From positions 1 through 31,071 of the forward strand of contig DVGM01000056.1 of assembly GCA_018712705.1 (NCBI GenBank): a stretch of DNA of 31,071 nucleotides. Direction: 5' to 3'. Of this stretch, positions 8,836 to 16,661 are shown in pieces. Numbering within the stretch: the first letter of the stretch is position 1; every line of letters begins with the position of its first letter. Below the pieces are notes generated by a model, which made no database searches, was not told where the DNA came from, and saw only the letters and a program-made list of their open reading frames with translations. Made by a program: the position numbers and the translations under genes. This DNA comes from Aphodousia faecalis. Lineage in GTDB: Bacteria; Pseudomonadota; Gammaproteobacteria; Burkholderiales; Burkholderiaceae_F.

Positions 8836-10002
8836 ATGAACAAAAAATTGCCACTTAACCCCGGAGAGATGTTGGGGATGATGGGCGGCGGTCAATTGGG
8901 TCGTATGTTTGCCATTGAAGCCGCTTATATGGGTTATCACGTAACGGTGCTTGAACCGGGTGAAATGCCGCCGGCAGCAGAGGTATCTTTAAAACACATT
9001 GCGGAACCTTATTTAAGTGAAAGCGGTCTGGATCGCCTTGCCCGTGAAAGCAGCGCGGTGAGTACTGAATTTGAAAACGTTCCCGCTCAAGCTCTTAACC
9101 GCTTGGCAAAAGAAACCTTTGTTGCTCCGCCGGGCAATGCCGTTGCAGTGGCCCAAGATAGAAATGCTGAAAAACATTTCATCGAAACAAGTGCTCACGT
9201 CCCTGTTGCCCCTCATTGTCAAATCAGCTCTGAGCAAGACATTGAAGCCGCTGACGAATCGCTCTTTCCTGCCATCCTTAAAACCGCTCGATTAGGCTAC
9301 GATGGGAAAGGACAGGTTCTCGTTGATGATCGAGAACAGTTGCGAGAAGCGTTCACTACGTTGAACAAAGTTGACTGTATTCTTGAAAAGCGTCTTAAGC
9401 TATTTAAAGAAGTTTCAGTCATTGTGGCCCGATCCTACAACGGTCAAACAGCGACGTTCCCCGTCTGCGAGAATCGTCATCGTAACGGTATCTTGGCTGT
9501 TACTGTTATGCCCGCGCGCATCAGCGAAACGATTTCCGATCAAGCCCGTCAATACGCCACACAAATTGTGGATGCTCTGAACTACGTCGGTGTACTTTGC
9601 GTGGAGTTTTTCGTTCTTGAGGATGGAACTTTAGTGGCCAATGAAATGGCCCCTCGTCCACACAATTCAGGTCACGCAACCATTGATGCCTGTTGGAGCA
9701 ACCAATTCGAGCAACAACTTCGCTGCATGACCGGTCAACCATTAGCCGATACCACTCAGCATTCGGCCGCTGTCATGCTCAACCTGTTGGGTGACATTTG
9801 GTTTGATGGGGAAAATCACAGAGAACCGGACTGGTCCTCTGTACTGGCCATCCCCGGAGTGAAACTTCACCTTTATGGGAAAGCTCAAGCCAGAAAAGCC
9901 CGTAAAATGGGACACGTGACCTGTTTGGGTAAGACAATTCAAGAAGCCTTGCAACGTGCTCAAGACGTTGCCAAGGTACTTGGTTTACCGGAGCCGCAAT
10001 AA
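8836..10002 (+). CDS. purK: 5-(carboxyamino)imidazole ribonucleotide synthase
   Basis: PurK is the ATP-grasp enzyme that carboxylates AIR with bicarbonate to give N5-CAIR, the substrate of PurE. The 388-residue protein has the Rossmann-like GMMGGGQLGRMFAIEA start (about residues 14-29), the STEFENVP block, ATP-grasp motifs ILKTARLGYDGKGQ (about 146-159) and EVSVIVARS, and the metal-binding stretch FFVLEDGTLVANEMAPRPHN. Its stop codon is one base before the next start, and the Shine-Dalgarno of the next gene lies in its last codons, so a transcription unit continuing into the t6A gene is likely. Confidence 0.97.
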   Translation: MNKKLPLNPGEMLGMMGGGQLGRMFAIEAAYMGYHVTVLEPGEMPPAAEVSLKHIAEPYLSESGLDRLARESSAVSTEFENVPAQALNRLAKETFVAPPGNAVAVAQDRNAEKHFIETSAHVPVAPHCQISSEQDIEAADESLFPAILKTARLGYDGKGQVLVDDREQLREAFTTLNKVDCILEKRLKLFKEVSVIVARSYNGQTATFPVCENRHRNGILAVTVMPARISETISDQARQYATQIVDALNYVGVLCVEFFVLEDGTLVANEMAPRPHNSGHATIDACWSNQFEQQLRCMTGQPLADTTQHSAAVMLNLLGDIWFDGENHREPDWSSVLAIPGVKLHLYGKAQARKARKMGHVTCLGKTIQEALQRAQDVAKVLGLPEPQ

Positions 10003-10003
10003 T

Positions 10004-10984
10004 ATGCAAGCAGTTGATGAAAGAGCTATCCGAGCGGCAGTAGATGTCTTGGAGTGTTCCGGTTTGGTCGCCATGCCGACTGAAACCGTTTATGGCTTAG
10101 CCGCCAATGCTGAAGACGAAAAAGCTGTCAAAAAAATTTTTGAAGCTAAAAACAGACCGACAACGCATCCGTTGATCGTTCACATTACCGGTGAGGAAGC
10201 TTTGGATCATTGGGCTAAAGAGATTCCTCAAAGCGCATACGTATTGGCTAGGCGCTTTTGGCCCGGACCGCTGACCATGATTTTGAAAAAATCGGATGCC
10301 GTTGGCGATTGGATTACCGGAGGTCAGGATTCCGTTGGCCTGCGTTGTCCATCTCACCCTTGGGCTATGGCGCTGATTAAAGCGTTTGCAGGTAAGCATC
10401 ATCGCGGTCTAGCTGCACCGTCAGCCAACACTTTCGGAAGAATTTCTCCCACCACGGCGCAGCACGTTCGTGATGATTTGGGCGAAAAACCCAAAGGAAA
10501 GGTTGACTTTATTCTCGATGGCGGCGAGTGCGATGTCGGGGTTGAATCGACAATTATCAACTTAAGCGGTGAGCATCCTGAAATTTTGCGGCACGGTGCC
10601 ATCACACGCAATATGCTTGAAGAAGCCCTGGGCTGCGCTGTTCCTGACGGCGGCCAAGACTCTCCTCGAGTCTCAGGCTCCCTAAAGAGCCACTATGCTC
10701 CTAAAACCAAAGTGATTCTTTCATCGGATATCGCCGGCGATTTAAAACGATATCAAGATAAGAAAGTCGCCATTATGGCTTCAAAAACGTTGTCGGAGCA
10801 AACACCGACCCATGTCATTAAGTGGTTTGTCGCCCCAGAAAGCGCAACAGAATATATGCATGACCTTTACGTGAGACTGCATGAATTGGATCAAGCCGGT
10901 GCCGATCTGATATTGATCGAGACACCGCCCACTGGCGATGCATGGAACGCTGTACAGGACCGACTCGCCCGAGCCTCTGCATAG
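10004..10984 (+). CDS. L-threonylcarbamoyladenylate synthase, Sua5 type
   Basis: The enzyme makes threonylcarbamoyl-AMP from threonine, bicarbonate and ATP, the first step of t6A tRNA modification, which TsaE (3735-4235) later supports. I choose the ATG at 10004, which gives 326 residues. The upstream ATG at 9956 would add 16 unconserved residues lying inside purK, and GGAG precedes 10004. The YrdC domain (about 1-195) shows PTETVYGLA, KIFEAKNRPTTHPLIVH, WPGPLTMIL, VGLRCPSHP, APSANTFGRISPT and ESTIINLSG. A linker with SGSLKSHYAP leads to a C-terminal Sua5 domain (about 220-326), which separates it from short TsaC/YrdC proteins. Confidence 0.93.
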   Translation: MQAVDERAIRAAVDVLECSGLVAMPTETVYGLAANAEDEKAVKKIFEAKNRPTTHPLIVHITGEEALDHWAKEIPQSAYVLARRFWPGPLTMILKKSDAVGDWITGGQDSVGLRCPSHPWAMALIKAFAGKHHRGLAAPSANTFGRISPTTAQHVRDDLGEKPKGKVDFILDGGECDVGVESTIINLSGEHPEILRHGAITRNMLEEALGCAVPDGGQDSPRVSGSLKSHYAPKTKVILSSDIAGDLKRYQDKKVAIMASKTLSEQTPTHVIKWFVAPESATEYMHDLYVRLHELDQAGADLILIETPPTGDAWNAVQDRLARASA

Positions 10985-10995
10985 TTGGGAATCTT

Positions 10996-11748
10996 ATGCC
11001 AGAAGAATTGGTGAGACTGTCAAAGCGCATCAGCGAATTAGGCATCGCCTCGCGACGCGAGGCCGATGCCTGGATTGAAAAAGGTTGGGTTAAGGTTAAC
11101 GGTGAAATAGCCGTCTTAGGCATGAAAGTTCGATCAAGCGATCGGATTCAAATTTCATCGAAAGCCAAAGCCCAGCAAGATAAGCTGGTGACCGTTGTTC
11201 TGAATAAACCGATTGGTTATGTAAGCGGGCAAGCCGAGGACGGTTATGAACCGGCCAAGGTACTGGTTACGGCTCAAAACCGCTGGGAAAAAGATGACTC
11301 CCCTTTACGGTTTCATCCTTCACAATTGGCGCATTTAGTGCCGGCCGGCCGCCTTGACATTGATTCCGTTGGCCTTCTTGTCCTCACTCAAGACGGTCGT
11401 GTTGCCAAAAGCATCATCGGTGAGAACAGTGAGATTGAAAAAGAATACATTGTTCGTGTGACACGATTCGACGGCTGCGAGCCGAAACTGACCACTGAAC
11501 AGCTTCAACTTTTAAATTACGGTTTATCTTTGGATGGGAAACCCTTGCAAAGAGCCAAAGTCAGTTGGCTTAACGAAGATGAACTGCGCTTCATCCTTAA
11601 AGAAGGGAAAAAGCGACAGATCCGCAGAATGTGTGAAGCCGTCGGACTCAAAGTTCTTCGACTTAAACGTGTCCGAGTAGGCAATATTGTTCTAGGCCAA
11701 TTACCTCTCGGTCAATGGCGCTACATCAAACCAACAGAACACTTTTAA
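10996..11748 (+). CDS. rRNA pseudouridine synthase, RsuA/RluB/RluE/RluF family
   Basis: This enzyme isomerises a specific uridine in ribosomal RNA. The start at 10996 gives 250 residues. An upstream ATG at 10942 would add an unconserved tail overlapping the previous gene. An S4 RNA-binding domain comes first (about 6-50, with LSKRISELGIASRREADAWI and VKVNG). The catalytic domain has LNKPIGYVSG (about 69-78), the catalytic Asp121 in AGRLDIDSVGLLVLT, EKEYIV and EGKKRQIRRMCEAVG. The overall pattern resembles RluF (23S U2604) more than RsuA, but the target cannot be fixed from sequence by eye. The EamA gene begins six bases after its stop. Confidence 0.92.
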   Translation: MPEELVRLSKRISELGIASRREADAWIEKGWVKVNGEIAVLGMKVRSSDRIQISSKAKAQQDKLVTVVLNKPIGYVSGQAEDGYEPAKVLVTAQNRWEKDDSPLRFHPSQLAHLVPAGRLDIDSVGLLVLTQDGRVAKSIIGENSEIEKEYIVRVTRFDGCEPKLTTEQLQLLNYGLSLDGKPLQRAKVSWLNEDELRFILKEGKKRQIRRMCEAVGLKVLRLKRVRVGNIVLGQLPLGQWRYIKPTEHF

Positions 11749-11753
11749 TTTTC

Positions 11754-12641
11754 ATGAAAAATCGAGCTCTCCTGGCCCAATTTTTATTGGTATTTGTCAC
11801 CCTTTTGTGGGGCTCGACTTTTTTGACGCTGCAAATTGCCCTTCAATGGGCTGATCCCATTGTTATTGTTGCTCTACGCTTTATCCTCGCCTCTCTCATC
11901 GTTTTTTGTTTACTCAAGGGAAAGCTTTCAGCCATCACAAGATATGAGTGGAGAGGCGGATTTTTCATCGGATGCTGTATTTTCGGAGTCTATACCTTAC
12001 AAACCATTGGATTAGATTCCATTCCGAGCAGTACATCTGCGTTTTTAACTGGGCTTTACGTCGCTTTTGTTCCCCTTTTGCAGTGGATTGTTTTTAAAAA
12101 TGTCCCACAACCTATCACGATAGTGACTATTGTTTTAGCCTTTGCCGGCATGACCCTATTTGCCAACCCATTTTCAGTCAGTTTTTCCGGCCAAATCGGT
12201 GAATGGGTAACGGTTTTAAGCGCTCTGATCTGTGCGGCTGAGATTCTCTCAATCAGCTACTTTGCCAAGGGATGCCGTCCGCTTCAACTCAGCTTTACAC
12301 AGCTCATCACGGTTGCCGCCCTTGCCTCAGCAACACTGTTGTGGCACGAACCGATCCGACCTACACAATGGTGTTCTGGCTTACTTATTTGCATAACGGC
12401 GTTGGCAGCGATCGTCAGTTTTGTCCAATTCGTAATTGGTTGGGCTCTAAAATACGTCTCAGCACTTCGTGCAACCTTAATTTATGCCCTAGAACCCGTT
12501 TTCGCTGGCATTATCGGTTGGTTAGCCGGGGAATATTTCGGTGTCACCGAAATTACCGGAGCTATACTCATCGTTCTTGCCGTGTTAGTCAGTGCCTGGC
12601 GTCCCAATAAACGGAAAAAGACGGAGGGAACAACCCTATGA
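11754..12641 (+). CDS. EamA/DMT family transporter
   Basis: This is an inner-membrane protein of the drug/metabolite transporter superfamily, probably a metabolite exporter. The 295-residue chain (start at 11754, since an earlier ATG at 11715 lies inside the previous gene) has about ten hydrophobic segments arranged as two EamA repeats. The N-terminal LLWGSTFLTLQIAL segment is typical, and a second repeat starts near residue 150. The C-terminal end is basic (RPNKRKK) and should be cytoplasmic. Its stop overlaps the murI start (ATGA), so translation is coupled. The substrate is not predictable. Confidence 0.9.
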   Translation: MKNRALLAQFLLVFVTLLWGSTFLTLQIALQWADPIVIVALRFILASLIVFCLLKGKLSAITRYEWRGGFFIGCCIFGVYTLQTIGLDSIPSSTSAFLTGLYVAFVPLLQWIVFKNVPQPITIVTIVLAFAGMTLFANPFSVSFSGQIGEWVTVLSALICAAEILSISYFAKGCRPLQLSFTQLITVAALASATLLWHEPIRPTQWCSGLLICITALAAIVSFVQFVIGWALKYVSALRATLIYALEPVFAGIIGWLAGEYFGVTEITGAILIVLAVLVSAWRPNKRKKTEGTTL

Positions 12642-13438
12642 CAGAAGAGTATGCAGTCGGTTTTTTTGATTCCGGCTGGGGAGGTCTGTCCATTTTAAAG
12701 ACAGCCCGACAGACATTGCCGCATGAAAATTTTATCTATGTAGCTGACTGTGGCTTCGCTCCCTATGGTGATCGCTCCCACGACTTCATCGTAGAGCGGG
12801 CTCAAAAAATTGCTGATTTTTTATTTAACCAAAAGCATGTCAAGGCGCTGGTTATCGCCTGTAATACCGCCACGGCAGAAGCCATTGACACGCTCAGAAA
12901 AGAACGCCCTGAAGCTGTGATTATCGGAGTGGAACCAGCCATTAAGCCAGCAGTCCTATCTTCTCAGAACAAACGCATCGGGATGATTTCCACAACAAGA
13001 ACGGCTCGGTCGGCTCGCTATAAAAATCTCGTAGAACGTTTTGGTCAAAACGCGAGCATATTTTCCTGCGGCTGTCCCGGTCTGATGGATTGTGTGGAAG
13101 CCGGAGAATTTGACTCCGAAAGTACCATGGGTCTCTTACAACGCTACCTCGAGCCAATGATTCATGAACATATCGACTCCTTGGTTTTAGGCTGTACTCA
13201 TTACCCATTTTTATTGACAAGCATTCGAAAAATTGTTGGCCCCGACGTTCAAATTTATGAACCGAGCCTAGCCGTCTCACTGCATTTAAAAGAGTGCTTG
13301 AGAAAAATCGGCCGTCTAAATACTCAGGGAACGGGGCATGAACGCTTTTATGTCAGTAAGCTCAATGAGCAAAGAAAAAGCGTGGCTTGCCGACTTTGGG
13401 GGCAACCCACGCCTTTTGAAGAATTAGGAATCAATTAA
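12638..13438 (+). CDS. murI: Glutamate racemase
   Basis: MurI converts L-glutamate to D-glutamate for peptidoglycan. The 266-residue protein has the N-terminal GFFDSGWGGLSIL motif (Asp11, Ser12), the APYGDRS loop (41-47), and both catalytic cysteines: Cys75 in IACNTATAEAI and Cys186 in LGCTHYPFLL. The start codon overlaps the transporter stop by four bases, and the gene converges on the minus-strand thioesterase, whose stop overlaps its own by four bases. GGAGGG lies about ten bases before the ATG, within the end of the transporter gene. Confidence 0.96.
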   Translation: MTEEYAVGFFDSGWGGLSILKTARQTLPHENFIYVADCGFAPYGDRSHDFIVERAQKIADFLFNQKHVKALVIACNTATAEAIDTLRKERPEAVIIGVEPAIKPAVLSSQNKRIGMISTTRTARSARYKNLVERFGQNASIFSCGCPGLMDCVEAGEFDSESTMGLLQRYLEPMIHEHIDSLVLGCTHYPFLLTSIRKIVGPDVQIYEPSLAVSLHLKECLRKIGRLNTQGTGHERFYVSKLNEQRKSVACRLWGQPTPFEELGIN

Positions 13439-13851
13439 GGTTCGATTAGAAATTCCTGCATCTTCTCGCGAAGGGTAGATGGAATTGGCGTGGACTTTCG
13501 ATTTTCGGAATCGATACAAACCATCACTTCACGACACTTCACATGCAGAGCATCACCTTTATAAAACTCGATTTCTACAGTAAAAGAACTGTTGCCAATG
13601 TGACTAACCCATAAACGAAGTTCACCAACATCACCAATATGAAACGGTTTAAAAAAGTCCGATTGCACCGAAACGACCGGAATCAGAACATTTTTTGTTG
13701 ACATATCTTCCCAGGGCAATTGCATCCCTTCGCGAAACCAATCTTCTGTCAAGCCGTTAAACAATACAAAAAAGTTCGGATGAAAAACAATTCCTGCCGG
13801 ATCACAATGGGCAAAGCGGATCATGCAGCTTTTCTTAAAAACTTTCCCCAT
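13435..13851 (-). CDS. Acyl-CoA thioesterase, 4HBT hotdog family
   Basis: The 138-residue protein is a single hotdog domain that hydrolyses thioesters of coenzyme A. The sequence IRFAHCDPAGIVFHPNFF (residues 11-28) holds the catalytic Asp17 at the same position as in Pseudomonas-type 4-hydroxybenzoyl-CoA thioesterase, and the rest fits the FYVEIEF-like strands of the fold. It is the last gene of a tight minus-strand unit with the cyclase and DUF72 genes (one base between thioesterase and cyclase). The substrate cannot be told. An aromatic acyl-CoA would suit the KynB-like neighbour, but that is inference. Confidence 0.88.
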   Translation of the reverse strand: MGKVFKKSCMIRFAHCDPAGIVFHPNFFVLFNGLTEDWFREGMQLPWEDMSTKNVLIPVVSVQSDFFKPFHIGDVGELRLWVSHIGNSSFTVEIEFYKGDALHVKCREVMVCIDSENRKSTPIPSTLREKMQEFLIEP

Positions 13852-13852
13852 T

Positions 13853-14455
13853 TCAACTCTCCTTTTTTTCGATCAACACAGCTCGAACGGGGCTGGCTTC
13901 CAATCCTTTAATTTTCAAAGGCAAAGCAATCAATTCATAGTCTCCAGCTCGAACCGCCGACAGCTCCAGATTCTCCAAGATGATGGCTCCGCCGTCAATA
14001 GCTAAAACATGGGATGCGAGTTTCTCATCGCCGGCGCAATCAATGCTGGGTGTATCAATGCCAATAAGCGTCACCCCTTGATCCAACAAATGGCAAATGG
14101 CCTCTGCGCTTAAATAAGCAAACGAATCCGTCCACTGCGTCGGCATTTTAAATCCTGTTTTTATCAAAACTCGTGAGCTGTGAACATTGGCCAGTTGATC
14201 AGCCGTAATTTCACCTGAAGTTGTGATTTCAATAACTTGGCACGGCCCAATCAGCCTTTCAGGAGCAATAGTTGAAACATCACCGGCTCGATTCAAATGC
14301 TTGGGAGCATCCACATGAGCCCCCAGATGCGCACTCATTGTAAAGGTGCCGACACAAAGTTTTTCGGATTGAAAAAATTCAAGCGACAAAGGCGCATCGC
14401 CCGGATAAACGGGCGATGCTATCGTCAACAATGGAGTGATATCGATGATCTTCAC
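13853..14455 (-). CDS. Cyclase family protein, kynurenine formamidase (KynB)-like
   Basis: The product belongs to the metal-dependent cyclase family, which includes KynB, the enzyme hydrolysing N-formylkynurenine. At 200 residues it matches KynB length. It has the metal-binding motif SAHLGAHVDAPKH (His43, His47, Asp49, with His53 as likely base), the PVYPGD stretch near the N-terminus (Tyr where KynB usually has Trp), IGIDTPSID, a C-terminal ILENLEL and a final PLKIKGLEASPVRAVL. No other tryptophan-degradation gene (kynA, kynU) is in the window, so a different amide or lactone substrate is possible. Its start overlaps the end of the DUF72 gene (ATGA). Confidence 0.85.
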   Translation of the reverse strand: MKIIDITPLLTIASPVYPGDAPLSLEFFQSEKLCVGTFTMSAHLGAHVDAPKHLNRAGDVSTIAPERLIGPCQVIEITTSGEITADQLANVHSSRVLIKTGFKMPTQWTDSFAYLSAEAICHLLDQGVTLIGIDTPSIDCAGDEKLASHVLAIDGGAIILENLELSAVRAGDYELIALPLKIKGLEASPVRAVLIEKKES

Positions 14456-15528
14456 AAGGTTCTGGGATCTAATTGAGCGTCTTTTTCACTTGAAAGCTTA
14501 TTGACCACATCTCGAGCAATTTCGATCATCGTCAACGGCGCGCAACCTTCAGCCTTGTTGTTGGTAATCACAAAACTCTTCTGATTGGACTTCTGTGCGA
14601 TATCCAACAAATGAACAATTCCAGAACGCGTGGCAGGATCAGGATGCACAATCTTATTGAAGGGGGCGTACGTCATTTTTGCCACACCGTGACGCTGAAT
14701 CGGATTCAAAGACCAACGAACAACTAGCGGTCCCTTCATTTTCCAATCCTCTCCTTGAGCATCCGGGTCTTCGTAGTAACGCAGAGCCGCTGTTTGGCGA
14801 ATGACATCCGGCATTGAAGGATGCACACCCACAACCAGACGCACTCCGCTTGGACGCAAGGCGTTTAAAAGGCGTTTTGTATAAATGGAAAGTGTACGGA
14901 CTTCAACGGCATAAATGGGTTGTTCACCCTCAACTTCTTTCGGTAGATCTGCAAAGAACTGGGCGATTCGATCAATGTAGCTGTAGCACTCTGCCTGGGT
15001 GGGCAACAAAGGTCTGGGAATAGGAGACAGTTGGAAAACCAAGGGGCCTGCATTTTCTCCCAATCCATTGATGACAGGGTACACAAACTCGTGCATAGCT
15101 GCGTGCAAGTCAAGGAAGTCTTGATTGAGAGAACGGAATCGACCCTTGGGATCACGCTTGACGGCATCGGTTACGCTTTGAGGGGCTTTGATCAAGAAAC
15201 GGAAATTCTCATCTACCTGATTGGCCATTGCCGCATAAGACATTTCATTGAGTGTTCCGAAAAACGACCAATCAATACCAACCGCTCTTAACACCGGATG
15301 CTTACAGTAAGCGGTTAAACCTCGTTTGGTTAAATCTTCCACTCCACTTGTTTCGCCCCAAACAATCCCTTTCCAACCCGGAAAATTCCAACTGGCGCAA
15401 CCCAGATAAATAGAACGAGGCAACAAACGACCTAAACGCAAAACGTCTTGAGAAGGCGTAACCGGAGTAATCGGCGAAGAGGTAACTTCATCAAAACTGT
15501 AGGGATCTGTCGTAAATTGATCAAACAT
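14452..15528 (-). CDS. DUF72 (YecE-like) protein
   Basis: This is a TIM-barrel-like protein of the widespread DUF72/YecE family, whose biochemical function is not established. The 358-residue chain shows the usual start YLGCASWNFPGWKGIVW, the FFGTLNEM strand, RFLIKAPQSVTDA, the PLVFQLSPIP block, YAVEVRTLSI and late FVITNNKAEGCAPLTMIEIA. The N-terminal 30 residues before the barrel are low in conservation and rich in Thr/Ser/Pro. It is the first gene of the minus-strand operon with the cyclase and thioesterase. An inverted repeat (15608-15635) and a TATACT box (15607-15602) lie upstream. Confidence 0.88.
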   Translation of the reverse strand: MFDQFTTDPYSFDEVTSSPITPVTPSQDVLRLGRLLPRSIYLGCASWNFPGWKGIVWGETSGVEDLTKRGLTAYCKHPVLRAVGIDWSFFGTLNEMSYAAMANQVDENFRFLIKAPQSVTDAVKRDPKGRFRSLNQDFLDLHAAMHEFVYPVINGLGENAGPLVFQLSPIPRPLLPTQAECYSYIDRIAQFFADLPKEVEGEQPIYAVEVRTLSIYTKRLLNALRPSGVRLVVGVHPSMPDVIRQTAALRYYEDPDAQGEDWKMKGPLVVRWSLNPIQRHGVAKMTYAPFNKIVHPDPATRSGIVHLLDIAQKSNQKSFVITNNKAEGCAPLTMIEIARDVVNKLSSEKDAQLDPRTL

Positions 15529-15795
15529 ATCAATAGCCCAATCTGTATATCAACAAAAATAAAAAAAACGAAATTCTCAATCAAATGAGTGCATTACCCT
15601 GAGTATACGACCGATTGAATCAGGCTATACGGTCGCAAATGAGTAATTTTGCTCAGAAGGACAAAAAATACCAAAAAAAAGTGACTACTTCAAAGTCTGA
15701 CGCTATCTGAATACAACAATTTGATTTCTTTGAAACTATTTTTTTGTCTTAACAAACAAAAAAATACCCGGGAAAATCCCGGGCGGGTTAAACGA
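15529..15795. other. Spacer upstream of the DUF72 operon
   Basis: No gene was seen. It contains a perfect six-base inverted repeat, CGACCG (15608-15613) and CGGTCG (15630-15635), beside a TATACT box on the minus strand. The spy terminator at 15757-15783 is also here. The repeat could be an operator for the DUF72 operon, but this is speculative. Confidence 0.4.
15757..15783 (-). terminator. Intrinsic terminator of the Spy-like gene
   Basis: On the minus strand CCCGGGA and TCCCGGG form a seven-pair stem with a three-base TTT loop, followed by TATTTTTTTG. It begins 12 bases after the stop codon and is a textbook factor-independent terminator. Confidence 0.9.
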
Positions 15796-16389
15796 TCATG
15801 GACGTGGCGCCTTAGCAGGGCGAGGAGCCTTGGGTGGAGCGGGCGGCTCCAAGAGACTACCGGTGTTAACAATGTGGTCAAATTCGACCATCTTTTCCTC
15901 ACCCATCACTTTTTGCAATTCTGCTCTGGCTTTCACATACGCATCGAAAGCTTTCGCATGTTCATTCATGAAGGCGCTTCGAGCTTCGAGCCGGGCCTGC
16001 CGGGTCATACCGGGTTCAATAGCGGCACGATGACTAAGACGAACCTGCGCTAAATCCCCGTAAGCTTTTTGCATCTGCTGCCAAGCTTTTTGCTGTGTCG
16101 CAGACACTCCCAACACGGCTCCCACTTCATTAATAAAATCGAGAGCTTCCTCACGATCCATACCAAAAGTATGAACACCCCGTTGCTCGAGTAAACGCGC
16201 CGGAGCTCTGTGATGCGGACCTCTTCGAGGAACGTCTGCCCAATAACCACAATGGGGACCGTCATAACGATGATGCCATCCCGGACCGGGTTGTTCATCC
16301 CAACACGGAGCGCCGTGCCAGGCAAAACTACTCAATGGGATTAAACCGGCTGATAAAACGGCAGCGATGATGAGTGGTTTTCTTGTCAT
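15796..16389 (-). CDS. Spy/CpxP-like periplasmic protein
   Basis: This is a predicted secreted protein of 197 residues. A Sec signal peptide covers about 1-23 (hydrophobic IIAAVLSAGLIPL, cleavage after SFA). It is followed by a His/Trp/Pro/Gly-rich region (24-66, several HH pairs, possible metal binding) and a helical domain (about 75-170) with a VSATQQKAWQQM segment resembling the LTxxQ repeats of Spy/CpxP. A Pro/Ala/Lys-rich tail ends the chain. Spy and CpxP are envelope-stress chaperones, and the His-rich head also recalls metal-responsive relatives such as ZraP. GGGGAG precedes the start. A hairpin plus T-run sits in the leader (16414-16446), and a strong terminator follows the gene. Confidence 0.75.
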   Translation of the reverse strand: MTRKPLIIAAVLSAGLIPLSSFAWHGAPCWDEQPGPGWHHRYDGPHCGYWADVPRRGPHHRAPARLLEQRGVHTFGMDREEALDFINEVGAVLGVSATQQKAWQQMQKAYGDLAQVRLSHRAAIEPGMTRQARLEARSAFMNEHAKAFDAYVKARAELQKVMGEEKMVEFDHIVNTGSLLEPPAPPKAPRPAKAPRP

Positions 16390-16408
16390 ATTGTTCTCCC
16401 CTATCTGA

Positions 16409-16446
16409 AAAAGATCCCCCGCCTAATCTTCGCTTTGCCGGGGGAT
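16409..16446 (-). terminator. Leader hairpin with T-run upstream of the Spy-like gene
   Basis: On the minus strand CGGGGGAT (16446-16439 as the complement of ATCCCCCG) and its partner at 16421-16414 form a perfect eight-pair stem around 17 bases, followed at once by CTTTTTC. It lies 25-57 bases before the spy start and would interrupt transcripts begun in the purB/spy gap. That is consistent with attenuation or with a terminator protecting the gene from upstream noise. Confidence 0.5.
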
Positions 16447-16661
16447 GTAAGACTTTAGCTTTGCTTGCAATTGCAGTGTACGTGAGTCACTCGCAACAAT
16501 CCTTTGGTAACTGTGTGATTTTGTTATGTACATTAATCATTTTGTAATCTTTAGGCGCAAAAAGCTGACTCTAAGAACAATTCTCGTCACAAAATAACCC
16601 CTGTCGCGCATTTGATACAATGATGCCGTTGTGTTTTTTACATTTTTTCAGGACGTTACAA

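Noticed and set aside
9956..10003. Longer start for the Sua5-type gene
   Set aside because: The extra residues lie inside purK, are not conserved in type, and a Shine-Dalgarno fits the ATG at 10004.
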